In this document: one piece after another, positions 1 through 13,500 of the stretch
Numbering within the stretch: position 1 is the first letter of the stretch
Layout of the letters: every line of letters begins with the position of its first letter
Source of the DNA: Drosophila pseudoobscura
Taxonomy: Eukaryota > Arthropoda > Insecta > Diptera > Drosophilidae
DNA: 64,000 nt
Assembly (NCBI RefSeq): GCF_009870125.1
Contig: NC_046683.1
Coordinates: 3,720,001 to 3,784,000, forward strand
Direction of reading: 5' to 3'
The notes under the pieces: generated by a model
Databases searched by the model: none
What the model was told of the DNA's origin: nothing
What the model saw: the letters and a program-made list of their open reading frames with translations, nothing else
Position numbers and translations under genes: made by a program

Positions 1-3000
1 ACCATGTCCATGTGTGTGCGACAGGTCGAAAGTAGGTGAAAATGTCAATGGGTTGGAATTGTCGTCATCGTCAGTCGTCAGTCGTCAGTCCTCAGTCGTC
101 CTACGCATCCCACTCGTCGTGGAGGCCGCCTCGTTGGGTTCGTGCGCTTACGGACAGCAGCCGAGGTGAGTTTGCGTCCTGCTGGCTCTCTTTTGTGGTG
201 AATACTTGTGGGCGAATCCCTTTAAGAGAGCGCTTCAGCCATAAGAGAGTCGAGGTGCCGTGTTTTACTGCATTTACTGCAGTTGTTATTTATTTTTAGC
301 AACAACGCAAGCTCGGTTTTGGCCAACTTTATCATGTTTTGCCATGGGATGAATCGCTTTCTCTAAGAGAAGATATGCCTGCTAGGACAACGATCGTTGT
401 GAGAGAGTATTAAGAGCTTCGGCCCCCGGCGCTGGCCTGCCTTGGTTGTTGTTGTTGATGGTTGTTTTTCAGCTGCTGTTGGCCCGACTCGTTAGCCAGT
501 CCAGCGACTGACTGACTGACTGACTGCCTGACTGGCACACAGACATACAGACACGCAGACACATACAAGGCGGGGGGTGGGCTGGTATGGAGGCCAACAC
601 ACGCACTTGGGCGCGCCTCGAAGTATGCTCTGACAACTTTGAAGTGCTCTTGCGGCCGTCGCAGTAGTCGCGATGTCGCGTCGCTTTGACTTGTCAAACA
701 AAAATAATGCCATTTGCCAGTTGCCAGAGTACTCAGTCCCTGCTACCATCCGCTTCAGCAGCAGCAGCAGCACCAGCATCAGCATCAGCACCAGGAGCAG
801 GAGCAGAAGCAGCTGTTCGCACAACAACAACTGCAGGACGAATCTGTTTTAATGAAGGCCCAGCCTGCATCCGCTCCAAAGTTGGCGCAGCAAAGTTGGC
901 AGACAGTTTAAGTGGAAGGCCAACACTTAATATCGGTTAAAGCTAAATTACAGACGTAATTGCAAATCAAATTTTGCAAGTAAATCGCAGAAGAGCCAGA
1001 ACGGGCAGCAAGAGAGCCAAAATAAGAACCGCGCGATGGCGTCACTGAGAGACAATTACTGCGATTTTTGGATGCAGTACTCGATGAAAACATCTCCCAA
1101 TGCAAGGACTCCCTTCACACTAACATATCCTTTAGCACTGTCAAAGATAAAGGCGCTAAGAATTATTTTCGATGCGTACTACAATAATATTTTATGTGGG
1201 ATGGCGGTCACATTGTTGTTACTTTTGGTGTGAATCGTACAGATTTTTGGAGAAAGTATCGATTAAATATAAAATATACATAAATATAAAACAAACTGCC
1301 AAAGTATGCCAATACATTCATATATATGAATGCAACCCTGTTCAGTGTCACAGCCCTGTCAATGACCTGAATTTTGTTACCATTTTTTGGCGATATGCTG
1401 TCTTTGGGAGTAGCTTCTTAGTCCGCAGTTTTAATCCGTATAGTAATAAGTCCAATCCAAACAGAAAAATATAAAGTAAAAACTTGAATATTTTTGATAA
1501 TTTAAGAATAATATTATTGAGTGAAATAACAGTCGCGTTCCCTTGCCGAGCAGCCCGCTGAAGCCGCTGCTGCTACTGCTGTTGCTGTTGCCGGAGGTGA
1601 CAGGAGCTTTTGTTCTGTTTCCACGTGTGCGCTAGTTTTGGGCCACCCTTCGCTAGTATTATAAATGGCAGCCTTTTTACAGGCCAGTCTTGCAACAGCA
1701 ACAGCAGCCACAGCACCAATAGTAACAAGAGTATACAAATGGCTGCGGGGACCGAGATCTTAGATACCCTAACAACCCATCATCATAGAGATGAACCGCA
1801 GCGACTTTGAGAACTTTTTACTGATCCATTACTACCGAGAATTTCGAGCCGTGCCACTTGTTGCTATGGAAGTTGATAAAGCTTCTTCTCTGCGTAATCT
1901 ATGGACATATCCAAATTGAATTTGCGACAAAGACGGAGAAGGCTATGTTGCATATCCAAAAATTGATCCTGCTTGCCTTCCCAGTCGAAGAATGCGTCAA
2001 ATGCGTCCTCCTAAACGAAGGGCAGGCAGAAGGCAGCCACTGGGTATGTAAGATTGTGGCATTAGTTCCCGATCCCCTCGACAAAGGGTACATTGATTAC
2101 GTGGTTGGGGCTCTCATTTTCATTTACTTTGCTGCTGTTGTTTCTGTTGCTTCTGTTTGCTGCTGTGTGGCTGGTGACGGGGCTGGTGTTGGGGCCGTGG
2201 ATGGGGATGTGGATGTTCATTCAGCTCGCTTCATTTGCTCGCTCATATTTCTTGATTTTATTTGTGTAAGCAGAGGTATTTTGCATGACAGCCGGAGCCG
2301 GAGGAGGAGGCCAGATCATGCCTCATTGCATTCCAGCCAACGAGCAACAGCAGCCGCCTCTGCCTCTGCAGCTGCTGTCAAAGGCAAAAATAGCGCACAA
2401 GTTTGGACTTCATTTTGCACAATCCACAAGAACTTCATTTGCGAGTGCCAGGCATCAGCTTCAGTGCATTAATGTCAGAGGAGTGTGCACACTCACTCAT
2501 ACATTACGAGTATATACGAGCATGCATATACATACATACATATCTATGCATATGTATATATGTATTTCTAGATGGGCTGACAGCTCGTTTTGCCAAAGGA
2601 TGGCAGGATGCACGGCTGCACGGCTGCATGGCTGCCAGGATGCACACGAGAAATGCTCTCCCCAGATGCTGGCTTTAATCATAAAATTAATAATATTAAA
2701 AGGTAAATATCAAATGCGACTGCATCTGGCACTGATCTATGGCCACTATTTGCCACCTGTCCCCCTTCCCCTCTCCCACCTGTCAAAGACTGACGAAAAT
2801 GGCAAAAAGCGAGGTATGCAAATACTCGTACTCGCATGCTCCTCCGTGCTGTGTGGCATGGAAGGTAGCCCAGACGACAATAAGATGGGCTTGCAGTGGA
2901 CAGGCACATATTATATTTGCATTTATGGAGATGAGCCTTTTGTGGGCCATTGTTTGGAGCCAAGACGATTTTTAATTTGTTTCAACTTGTAAATAATCAA

Positions 3001-3438
3001 AGCTTAACCATTCGCCAGCTCCTTGCAGCGCGTACGGGTTGCAACTGACAGTCCAACACTTCCCAGAACACCGAAAAGGTGATATTTGAAGATATCTAAC
3101 CCTTATATTGGGTGTTCACTGATTCATTGATCTGCAGAGATGGTATCAAAGGTGTCAGAAGACACTCTCAATATGAGAGGCTATTATGGATCTATGGAAA
3201 ACCTTTTGATATACAAAACAAAAAGCTACTCCTCCTGACCACCTTTCGGTGACATGTCAAGCCTGTTTCTGCAAGAAAATAAAAAACGCTAGGGAGCTCT
3301 CATTCTTTTTCTTTGAGCCTGGTTCCCTATTCGCCCTCCCACAAGATTGCTCAAAATGTGGAAAAGTATGTGTTTTCGAGTCCACATTCAGAGCAATTTT
3401 GCAGATAGGGAAATAGGAAGAACTGGGCTTACTGACGA
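1..3438. other. non-coding, repeat-rich stretch
   Basis: No gene can be supported here. The stretch holds CGTCAGT-type repeats (about 68-100), a GACT repeat (about 508-530), opa-like CAG runs near 755-830 and TATG-rich DNA near 2520-2570. Long open frames such as the one spanning about 1858-2472 on the plus strand are low-complexity and match nothing I recognise, apart from a short splice-flanked segment at 1985-2043 discussed in the findings. Confidence 0.6.
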
Positions 3439-3444
3439 TTTATT
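3439..3444 (-). terminator. poly(A) signal of the small membrane-protein gene
   Basis: AATAAA on the minus strand, about 57 nt beyond the spliced stop codon at 3501-3503. Its spacing and strand fit 3' end formation for the 103-aa gene upstream. It also lies inside a sequence that is repeated in diverged form near 9.3 kb. Confidence 0.45.
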
Positions 3445-3500
3445 TTGACAAAAGCAGACAGAGGCGAGATACCATTTTTCAGCATTCAATAGGCCGACAG

Positions 3501-3884
3501 TTACCTGAAAGAGAAGGTGCGTGCATCAGTAAGTGTGTATCAAGATCACGTGTCCTTATTAAAAGAGAAAACTCACTTCATTATAGTTTTAAGAACACAG
3601 ACAGCAGTGAGTCCAATTGCCATTGGAACCAAATTCTGGCGAAGAGTTGAATATAGTTGAGTCATTTGCTCCCCTTCCAGCTGATCGTGCGGCTGCTCTT
3701 CAACTATCTCCTGGGGCCCCTTCAGAGGAAGCTTTTGGGGCACTTGCTGTATTTGCTGCTGCTCCTGGTCCTCCGGTTTTTTTTCCGGCTCAGCATTAGA
3801 CTCTGATCTCGACTTTACGATTCCATAGATATGCATGTACGTAAACAAGGTTGTGGAGCAGACGAGGAGCTTATCTTCCAACAT
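3501..3884 (-). CDS. small putative membrane protein, 103 aa, paralogue of the 38.2-kb gene
   Basis: Function not recognised. Exon 1 (3884-3577) starts at an ATG and encodes a hydrophobic N-terminus (MLEDKLLVCSTTLFTYMHIY), a charged, Q/E/P-rich middle (about residues 25-75) and a C-terminal hydrophobic segment (about 85-100, ending VCVLKTIMK). A GTGAGT donor splits the last lysine codon. A 72-nt intron (3576-3505) ends in CTTCTCTTTCAG, and the first bases after it complete lysine and give TAA. Unspliced reading gives TGA at the same place, so the protein is the same either way. The 75-aa product at 38.2 kb has the same start (ML..K.L.C...FT..HI), the same TLR..L.P motif before the C-terminal hydrophobic segment and the same intron position. 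The middle is about 28 residues longer here. Both ends may be membrane-inserted. It could instead be a tail-anchored or mitochondrial small protein. Confidence 0.6.
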
Positions 3885-6800
3885 TCTGGCGAAAAATATA
3901 TGTGTATTTTAAAATTTAGCAGTATATCTATTTCGAGTGTTCGAGTGTACAATTTTTAGACTTATGAAATTCCCATGAGCCCCTTCCAAGGCTTGGCCTA
4001 CTGATGCTCATTGCTTGCAAGCATATACAATGGCATGGCCTTGAAATCTACTCTCAAGTAGTTTTCCTTCAAGCTTCAAGCTAAATTATTAAATATATAT
4101 CATAAGCATTGAAGGGGAAATGCCCCTTGCGCTTGATTTCAATTAACTGATTTGCTGGTTTGCTGATTTAAGCCGAGAGCGTTTGCTCTAGTCCTCGAGT
4201 CTGTATGCCAAAGTAATTGTCAGGCATTGTATCTAAGAGATATGCACCTTTGATGGCCAGCGCCAGGGCCAGCGCCAGCCCCTCCAAGTACTGCGAGTAC
4301 GAGCACATGCCGTATTCCGTATAATTCGCTCTTATCGACGGGACAACAAAAGCTGCAACAGGATGACACACACACATACACACACATCCACGCACAAATA
4401 CAAAGCCCTTCGCTGGGCCCTAATTCGAGACAGTTGGCTTCATTGAATTCGTGGAATACTTTGCGCATCGACTCGAAGACCCACTCAAATTGAGTAATGC
4501 AAACGTGTCATTAAGCACTTAAAGGCACTTCAAGTGCCACAACTGAGAGGCAGAGGCCTGTCAGAGTACGTGGTTGCTGGTAGGAGTGTAGGTGGAGGTG
4601 GAGGAGTACGATTGCGGAAAGTGTGGGCTTAGCGGTTGGCGGTCTACTGCCAACGAAAACCGCCACAGCACAAACTTTCAATCATGAGCATTGAACATGA
4701 AATGCCCCAGCGAAAACAATTAAGCATGATTACAGCAAAAGCAACACCAACAACAGCAAAGGCAACATCGATGCCAGCAGCAACAGCAGCAGCAATGGCA
4801 ACCAGCAATTAGATGTTTATGTAAATTATATACAAGAGCCGCCTCAGAGTGGCACAGTGAGTGGGGCAAGGAAGTGCCAGAGACACAGACAGACTGAGAG
4901 AGAAAGAGATAGAGAGAGCGAGAGAGAGAGAGAGGGAGAGGGAGGAGCAGACAAATTTGCATAAGTCGAGCACAATGCCGATGGCAGAGTGAGCAAGAGA
5001 TGGGCATCCATCGGCAATCGCTGTGGCAGTAATTAGTAGCAATTACAACAACTGGCGGGCATGGGTTAGGTGCGGGGAAAGCTACCAACCAGTTGATACC
5101 CCTCAAAAGAGAATGGGGCAGAAAAGAAGCAAAGGAAGAGACATGTACAAATAATATCAAAAGGGCCCAAAGGGCAGCCTATAGAACATTCTTTCTTGGC
5201 ATTCGCTAATTGCGTATACGTAATGAGCGTTTACATTTTTTAGCGAGCCGATAATTTGGCGTCAAACATGGGAATTTCTTCAAAAAGAAACACTTCTCAC
5301 AGATACAATTGCACCAACAATAATATTATTATACGGTGGTTGTCCAATATTACGTATACGCAGTGTTGAACGGCCTTTTCTTTCACTCCCCATTATAAAC
5401 CAGTGCAATGCTTTCGGCTGTAACTTCATTTGCTATCCGATAGATTGTAGTGGAAAACAAGTGAAAATATGAAGATTATACTGATTAAGGTGTCTGTATG
5501 TCTTATGGACGTTTGATTAATATTTGATGCTGCATTCTGTATATTGAATATTCGCTTTTTATATCTGGCTATCTGGTATGTTCTTTAGTGCGCATAACCC
5601 CCCCAAAGTTCCCTGTAACAGTTGGAACAACAGTTGAGGCTGCGGCCAATGCTCATCAAATGGAAGAGCACAAATAGCAATAAATTTAACACCAAAGCAT
5701 TGGACATTAACTAATTAATTGTGTTAAGCAAGCCGCAAAAATAACAAAACAGGAACAACAATGAAATGAGAGAGAGATAGAGGGGAAACGGAAAAGGCAA
5801 ACATAACAAATGCGAAACAAATGGCAGAGATGCCCTGAAGTGACAGCCGATGGACAGTTGGACAGGACTGGATCGGGTGCGGCTGACAGGAAACGCAACC
5901 ACAAAATATCCCACCAATCGGCTGGACATTAGACATTAGAATTTGTCATTGCGTTCGTTACTCACACAATCGCAATCCCAGCCACTGCCGAAACCAACCT
6001 CCATCGTGGCGCCCCTATGGGCTACCCCTTTGGTCAAACAACAATCGCTGATTTGTGCCAAGGAGAGACGGGAGAATGATGGCATTTCGCATCAAAGGGA
6101 TAATTAATTTCATAGTTGATTAATTTGCACTTCATTCCCCCCTTCACTTCGCCTCGGACAGAGATGATGACCCAAAAGCTATTTGCCATTCATTCATGCC
6201 ATCAGTCCCTCATCCTTTCGCCAACTTTCTGTTCGACTGTCTTCATCCCTTCTGTTGTCTTCGATGCAATATTTCAGCTTAAAACTTTTTACTTTTGCTG
6301 GTAAATGAGTTCTGAAGTTCTAAAGTTCTGCAGGCCGCGGAAGCCGAGCCAAAAGCGAATAAAATAGCTTTGTGACTGAAGAAAGAAGTTATGGTAGAAT
6401 AAACTAAATGACCGATCGATTGTGGTTAGATGTATTTCTTAAACGCATTTCATGATATGTAAAACAAAAATTGTCAAGATGGTGTTCAAGTAATTCATAA
6501 ATATTCAAAGCAACAATCCCATCTGCCAAAGAGCTATTCATTCTGAAAACATTGACAAATTGAAGACACCATACACTTTCTCAAATGAAAAACATTTTGT
6601 TCATTCGATAAACGAATGGTAGCTTGAACAATATTCGATAGCATTGGCATTGACAATCAATTAGCCAGCCAGCTCGAAGCTCCAGAGCCGGCTCAGGACA
6701 TTGCCTTATTGAAAGCGTGTTAAAGGGCTCTCGGCCGCATTTAACTTTTGCCAATTGATTTCTTTTTGGGCATTGTGCCTCAAGTTATGGGCCAAGAAAT

Positions 6801-9669
6801 CGCACAGGTAATAAAAATGTCAAAAAAATGCATTTTATGTATTTCATATAGCTTGTTGCTTCTTGTTGGACGACAGTCAGAGGGAGACCGAGTGCAGATG
6901 CAAGCAATTAAGATGCGAGACAGAGACACCATCGGTGGAGCAGCTCCAGCTACAGCTCCAGTCTGTCGATTGTACGTACAATATGGTTATGGGACTGCCG
7001 GTTGAGCCTTACGTGCTGTGCTCTGCTTTCAGCTGGAAGGCACAGACCGGAGGCTTTCTGCCCCTGCCTCTGCCTCTGCTGCGTGTCTGTATGATAAGTG
7101 CAGCAAGGGGATTTTTCCAATTTGAATTTGTTCAAAGTGCACACACAAACACACAATAAGACCCATAAACAAGAAAAGAACATGCTGGACATGCTTCATC
7201 AGAGACACACACATATGCACTCACAGAACAGATGCATACGCACAGATACAAACTCGTATTTGGATTTTAAAAGATGTTCCACAGCTCCACTCTGGCTGTA
7301 GCTCTTCCCATTGCTTGAGCAAACATTTTTTAGCCTAATTGTTGTCATTACGCTCCAGCCATCATTGTCATTTTCATTTTCTATATGTCTCCGCATAAGT
7401 GTGTATCTGTGTATCTGTGTGTATGTGTGTGTGACAGATGGAGAGAGATGAAAACGAGGGTGGCCGCCTGGGGGTAGATATAAACTTTAATGACGAATGC
7501 CTAATGTGCGAGAGCCATAAAAAGTGTCGCGTCTGCAGCACCCATCAAAACTCAAAATGGAAGTAAGAAAGCGCTCGTTTCAAAGGGTTATATGGCTATG
7601 GAAGGGGGCATAAAGTGGTGGAGAGGCGGCAGAGAGGTGGCTGCCAAGAGAGGAGAAGTAGTAGCAAACTTTTGGCAATTAAGTGGCAGAGCAGAACCTG
7701 CTAGGAGACCTGCTACGGGGACTTATATTGGGCTACAAGGAACGGCTGTAATATAATTGATGGCACTCGGAACTTTACTGAATCGATTTAAGGGGGATAT
7801 CATATGATTTGGTATTCAATTTGCTTTGGTGTCGATGTGGTTTCATGACGAATCCAGAATTTATGGACTTTATCACGTCGGATTAGCTGTTTTCCTCTCG
7901 CTCTTATGATAAATACACTACGATTCATTAGACCACCGAAATTCCATCATCTGACAGACAGCCCTAGCATCTGAAATACCCTAATCTTAGGTGAAGTCAG
8001 ACGGTTAGTCATTCAATCATCTGTGCTCTTGAACACTTCATGCACTTATTCGCACAAGAAAGCAGACGAAACAGCAGCAACAGAGGTAGATACAGACAGA
8101 TAGAGATACATAGATACACGGATACACAGATACAGAGTGGGGATAGAATGTCGCTTTGTATCATTAGCAGCATCCGAGGCGGGGACTACAGACCGAGCAC
8201 GAAGTGCGAGCTAAAAGGTCAATTTTCCTGCTGATTTCTCTTGGCCTGGCTGAAATTTATGAAGGCAGGCGCACACACACACACAGTACACAGAGGACAC
8301 GGCACAGAGCCGAGACAGAGACAGAGAGAACAAGAGATGAAGAGAGGCACTCAGGACGTGGGCAGGACAACAAAGCGCCATTATTTTTGCGTTCGATCAA
8401 ACAAAAGTCCCCAAGATTTATGCCAGCTCCAGAGAGAAGAAGGCCCAGTGGTTGAGTCCAGAGGAGGATGTGCTGGGCTTTTAGCCTAAAAGCAGGCTAC
8501 ACATGTTAGAGGCCAGCACGCAAGACACAGGACCTGCCCCACAAACGGGGCACGGCACAGGCACAGGCACAGGACACAGACAGCAGGGAGACCAGAACGG
8601 GGCACATTCATTCATTCATTTGATGCTGCTGTCGTCGTCGTTGTCGTCGTGACAATGAATTTATGCACATGTATGCAGCCCCGGCCCTCCCCCACGTACG
8701 TATACTCGAACTCGTGTCCGTCTGCGTGTGCTTCTAAGTGTGTGTTGGAAATTTTCTTGTTTTTCACACACAAGAGGTACAGAGAGGGGGAACGAGAGAC
8801 AGTGGGACAGTGGGACAGTAGGACATCGGGGAGGCGGTAGGACAAGACAGAGAAATCAAAAGAGCTTTGGCCACTGGCCCATTGCGGATGCCGTGTCGGC
8901 ATCGGCCGTCGGCCCTCCAGGACACATTTTGTACGATAATTATCGATGTCCTTCCGTCACAGACAAGCACAAAATGAAACCTTAAATGATGACACCCCAA
9001 TTTCCATCCTCGTTCCTCGTCCTCGTCTCTTCACGGCCACAAGAATTTACAAAACGCTGCATGGAAAGCGAGACTCGACACCCAGTCTGCCAGTTGAAAA
9101 GCCTCTGGGGGCCCCTCCTTTCTGCAGGTCGGCTCTTCTGATCAGCTCCATTTCGCCAGGGTGGCTCCGTTCAGAGTCTTCACTTTGAACAGAACGAGTG
9201 TCCACTCCCATTCAATGGGCAGCGATTCCTGCCCGCGTACACAAAGAAGATATTGAGCTAAGTTTTCGATTCTTTAGGCCTGGTTCCATATTCTCCCTCT
9301 TGCATGAGTGCTACAGCTAAGAGTCCAGAGTCCACATACACAGAAAATTAACTAGGCTAACTGGCGTTTTATAATGCACAGAGACAAGGCAGAATTGAAC
9401 ATTTTGCATAGGTATTTCTCCCACGAGATGCGAAAGAAAATTTATCAGAATCAGAATCGATGTCGTATTGACTCCGTGACTTTTTAGAATATTCCACTTC
9501 CTGCTTCTGTTAGCTGGCATCTGTCAAATGACTCCTGTCAAAAGTTAAAGTCTGCATTTGGCTTGCGGTTGCCATTGCATAATAAGCATAATTAAGCATT
9601 TTTTGTTCACTTAAACCGAGACTAAGCCTTGATAAAAACTACGAGAACTCTGCACCTCAACTGAGTGGT
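3885..9669. other. non-coding stretch with microsatellites
   Basis: No supportable gene. Contents seen: a GA-rich purine tract at about 4897-4945, two copies of a 13-bp motif (5212-5224 and 5349-5361, opposite orientation), CA repeats near 7140-7230 and 8270-8290, GATACA-type repeats near 8085-8135, and a sequence at about 9265-9420 resembling 3310-3490. Confidence 0.55.
5212..5361. repeat. pair of inverted ATTACGTATACGC motifs
   Basis: The 13-mer ATTACGTATACGC occurs on the minus strand at 5212-5224 and on the plus strand at 5349-5361. Exact copies recur at 39948-39960 and 40355-40367, and a one-base variant at 10235-10247. The core CGTATACG is a perfect palindrome. It may be a protein-binding site or a remnant of a short repeat; I do not recognise the factor. 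Confidence 0.5.
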
Positions 9670-10095
9670 GAAAAACGTTATGGAAGCCCTGTGGAGGTCT
9701 CTACGCCCAAAACAATTTTAAAAATGTTCGATATGGTGTTGGCCGATCGAAGATTGAAGGTGTAAGACATTGTGAAAGCCATAGGCAATCACATGGCTCA
9801 ATGTTTTCAATTTTGAATGATCAGTTGGGTATGAGAAAGCTTTCCGCAAGATGGGCATCAAATATGCATGGAAAAAGTCCATGAGTTCTCCGAATTTAGT
9901 CCCAAGTGACTATTTCTTGTTTCCAAACCTTAAAAAATGGCTCTACGAAAATAGATTTTAGTCCAACGGTGAAGTCATCTCACAAAACAAATGACAATTT
10001 TGAGGACTTCGGAGAAGGGATACAGGAAACTCAAAATACTATTTTAGTAGGAGCTTGCTTGAGGATTGAATGCTCGCTTAAGAAATGTATGTATG
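9670..10095 (+). mobile_element. degenerate, internally deleted mariner-family transposon fragment
   Basis: Plus-strand translation gives mariner transposase pieces in broken frames: KRYGSPVEVSTPKTILKMFD and MVLADRRLKV from about 9675, then after a TAA and a one-base frameshift SILNDQLGMRKLSARW (about 9800-9855), then SPNLVPSDYFLFPNLKKWLY (about 9885-9950), which carries the C-terminal catalytic-region motif of the family. The middle of the transposase, including the first two catalytic aspartate regions, is missing between about 9855 and 9880. At least two in-frame stops and one frameshift show that it cannot encode an active enzyme. Terminal inverted repeats were not identified, so the ends are approximate. 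Confidence 0.8.
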
Positions 10096-10493
10096 TACAT
10101 ATTTTTTCTACTCTTTTCCTCATTGAAATTGTGTGAAAATAATTGCAAAATTACACAAAATGTACTGAATGAAATTCTTTCGATAATTGTATTTCCAGTT
10201 GCCATCCAATCAAATGATCATTTTCCAATCGAATATTGCGTATACGCACTGTCGACTGGCACACAAGTTGTCCTGCAGAGCATATGCAGCTGTCAGCTGG
10301 CAGCTGGCAACTGGCTGGCAACCGGCCACGTTTGTCAATTGTAATTGCCTTGTGTAGATCGAATTACCAACAAATTTGGCAATGGCTGAAAATTACAGGC
10401 AACCCCAAAAACAGAAAATCAAGAACCAGCAAAAATGAAAATGGTGCAAATAAAACATTCAAAAAATAGATAAATGAACATGGCGCTGTACTC

Positions 10494-10500
<7 letters not shown>

Positions 10501-10526
<26 letters not shown>
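10501..10526. repeat. GT dinucleotide microsatellite
   Basis: Thirteen uninterrupted TG units. Confidence 0.95.
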
Positions 10527-13500
10527 GCTGTATCGTATATCCGTCTGTTCACTGTCTTATTGACAGTTGATTTGCACTCTGATTGCACAAAAGGAAACCC
10601 AAAATCCGTACATTAATTAAACACTGCACTCGTCTGTCTATGTGGCTGCCACTGAATCTACCCGCTACCCGCTCTCCCGGCTCTTTCTCTCTCGTCGGTG
10701 CTGGTCAAACAAGGACTTGGAATTGATGGTTGGGTAGGTGTTGGAGATTCAAGCAAAGCGGTTTGCTACCGGAAGCCGTTTTGAGGGATGCTGTATGCCA
10801 AGCTGCTGCTACTGCTGCTACTGCCGTTGCTGCTATTGATTCAGGTTTCACTGGATGCAGTTTGCCTTTTTAAGGCTGGCAGTGCTCTAGTCAATCATAC
10901 CCCCCCGCCCTGCTCCTCTGTGTGCTGCCAAGCAGCCCTTCTGTACTGCAACTCTTGCTGTTTTGCTCCAGCTTGAGGTGTTGCCCCCAAAATCCTTTTG
11001 CTGCCCTTCCGCCCTGTTTTATGAATTTCTGCCAAAAATGTGAAATAAGCAAATAAGAACATTTCTCATCTGGCTTTACATCGCCTGCCTGCTCTCACAA
11101 ATTCAGAGCTCGGAACTTTAAATTTAACTGACAGACAGCAGCTGCTCCCCTTATGCCTGATGTCTTATGCCCCATGCCTTTTGCCCGATTCCCATTCCCA
11201 TTCACATTCCCATTCCATCCCCAGTGCCAGCATTTTAGAGCCATTTATCAAACTTTTTCTGCCTGCAGAAGCGGCGCGAGTGGCAAGTGTCGTTAATTAT
11301 CGTGTAGTTGTTGCTGCTTTTTATACTCGTGCCACACTCGTACCCGTACGTTGCATTTCTCCGCCTGTCTCCGCATATTAATGCATGTTTATTTGCCGCG
11401 CGCGGCACGGCTCTGCGCGCCCTCGATTCATATTTATGATTATTTATGACCAAGCATTATAATTCATTTAGTTTGGGGCGGGGCCTCGTCAAGTCGGGTG
11501 TAGTCGTGGTGTTGCTTTTTTGCGTCATTAATTAAGTGCCGCCCGTTGACTGCCGGTGACTAATTAAAATTGAAAGTGCTCGAACGGGGGAGTTCTTCGG
11601 CTTGGCCTATTTTCCTCTGGATGGCCACTTAAACGATTGATAGAATAAAAGAAAAGTGCTGGAACAAGCCAATCTGCACTCTCTGAGACCTGCTTTTGGC
11701 TGTTGGCCGGCTGGCCTGCTGGCCTGGTGGCCTGTGGACCGTTGGCATTGTGCAAGTGCAACCAATCAAAATTCCTGTAATAAAATCCAATTTTCATTGC
11801 TTTGCTGTGCGAGCGTTTCCTTTAACATTTCATCCATTGCTCGCATTTTGGGCACTTTTTGGTTTTTCCCTGTCCCCCTCCCTCTCCCTGTCCCTGGCCC
11901 TGGCCCTGGCATCTGTTTTGGCCTATGTTTCCTCCTCTCTTCTCTAATTCTTCTTTTTTTTTTGGCTGCGTGGCAGTTCCGGTTCCGTTTTCTGATTCTG
12001 GTTTTAGCCTGTCTAAGCGGGAGGGTGTTTTTCGGGTCGGAGGCGGGGGCTTCGATGGGTTAACTGTGTGACTGAAGCACAAAGGGCAGCAATTTCCAGA
12101 CCAGTTTCAGTTGTACGAGTTGTTCTATGTTGCGTTTGTTTTACTATTCACATTCACAACACAGATGCACACAGATACACCCAATCATACATGTGTACAT
12201 ACGGACATGAGTATGCATTCACAAGCTGGGCAATTTTTTACGCCTCACCTCAAAGAGTTTTTGCTGCTGGCCTTGTGTTAGAATTTATCAATTTTTTTCA
12301 CTCTTTGAGGCTGTCCTTTTTTGTTAGTTGTTGAGCGGCAGATACGTACGTGCAGGGGGTGCGTCGGGGGAGGGCACAAAAAATGCAGCTCAAATGATTT
12401 GGTTTGTAGCATTTCGGTCGGCGTTTGAAATGATCTATCAATGAAGCCCAGTATGCACATGGCATTGCGGCCAGTCGGTTTCTGTTGGATTGCTCGAAAG
12501 ATGCCAATCGACAGTCCACAGTAAATATCTAAGCAAATGTTACAGAAGTCATAAAGAAGTTCCAACTTGATATTCGAAATGAGAGGCCCACAAAAATCAT
12601 CTTGAAAGGAAGCCTCCTCGTCGAAACCATCTAGATCTAAACATTACACGGTACTCAATGGGTCCGCAGCTCTGTCCCCTTCGTGCATCGTTTTATGCAC
12701 TTTGCGTTTGAAAACCATTTTTCAAAAAATATTCCACCTTCTTGTTGTTTTTTTTTGCTCTGCTGGTGCCCTGCTCGGTGTTCCTTGTTCCAACTGCTCC
12801 AAATTGATGGCGGTGTTTCCAGGCTGGTTAGGTTTTACTCGTTGCTGTTTTTCACTCGTTTTTTATGGGTTCCGGGAGATGATTTTCATCCCGAACTCCA
12901 ATAGAAAGTGCAAAAATTTGAAACAATAACTTTTACGCACGTCAGTGTAAACTCACATGGAAAATTTGCATTCCACCGAAACACGCACGCATACGCACAC
13001 ACCCAGGAAAACACAAGAGAGAATGCCACCTCTCGAATGGAGAACGCTTTGATACCCTCACGGCACTACTACTTATATTTTTTTGTATTCGCAATGTTTT
13101 TAGCATCCAAAAAAGAAACCAATCGTTCCTACAATAGCTTTTTAATATACATACATATCAGAGCATAAAGTTATCCGATCTTGTGGCTCCGAAGGAAACC
13201 AAAAGCACAACCCCTAAAGCCCTCGATCAAGGGTACGCCGACAAAGAGTAAGCGGTGGCATTGGGTGGCAAAGGACCCTCAAAGCAAGCTGAAAATGTGT
13301 TTGAGTTTGTTGTAACAAAAGAGCAGCAATGGAGCGCGGCGCGCGCGGCTGGAGCGGAAAAAATCAGCCGGAATATGCATGAAAGTTTTGTTGTGTTTTT
13401 TTTCCTTTAATTTTTGCCCCTTTCTATGGGGGCTCTGTTGCTCTGTTTTTCTGCCATTTTTGTTTAGCATTTTTATTAAAGCAATTTGGCTTTGTGTAAT

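Noticed and set aside
1858..2472. 204-codon plus-strand open frame
   Set aside because: Composition follows GT/GC-rich simple repeats, no family match and no start context; only the internal splice-flanked segment is kept as a weak candidate.
4720..5160. 146-codon minus-strand Cys/Leu/Ser-rich frame
   Set aside because: Product of GA and CAG repeats read in frame.
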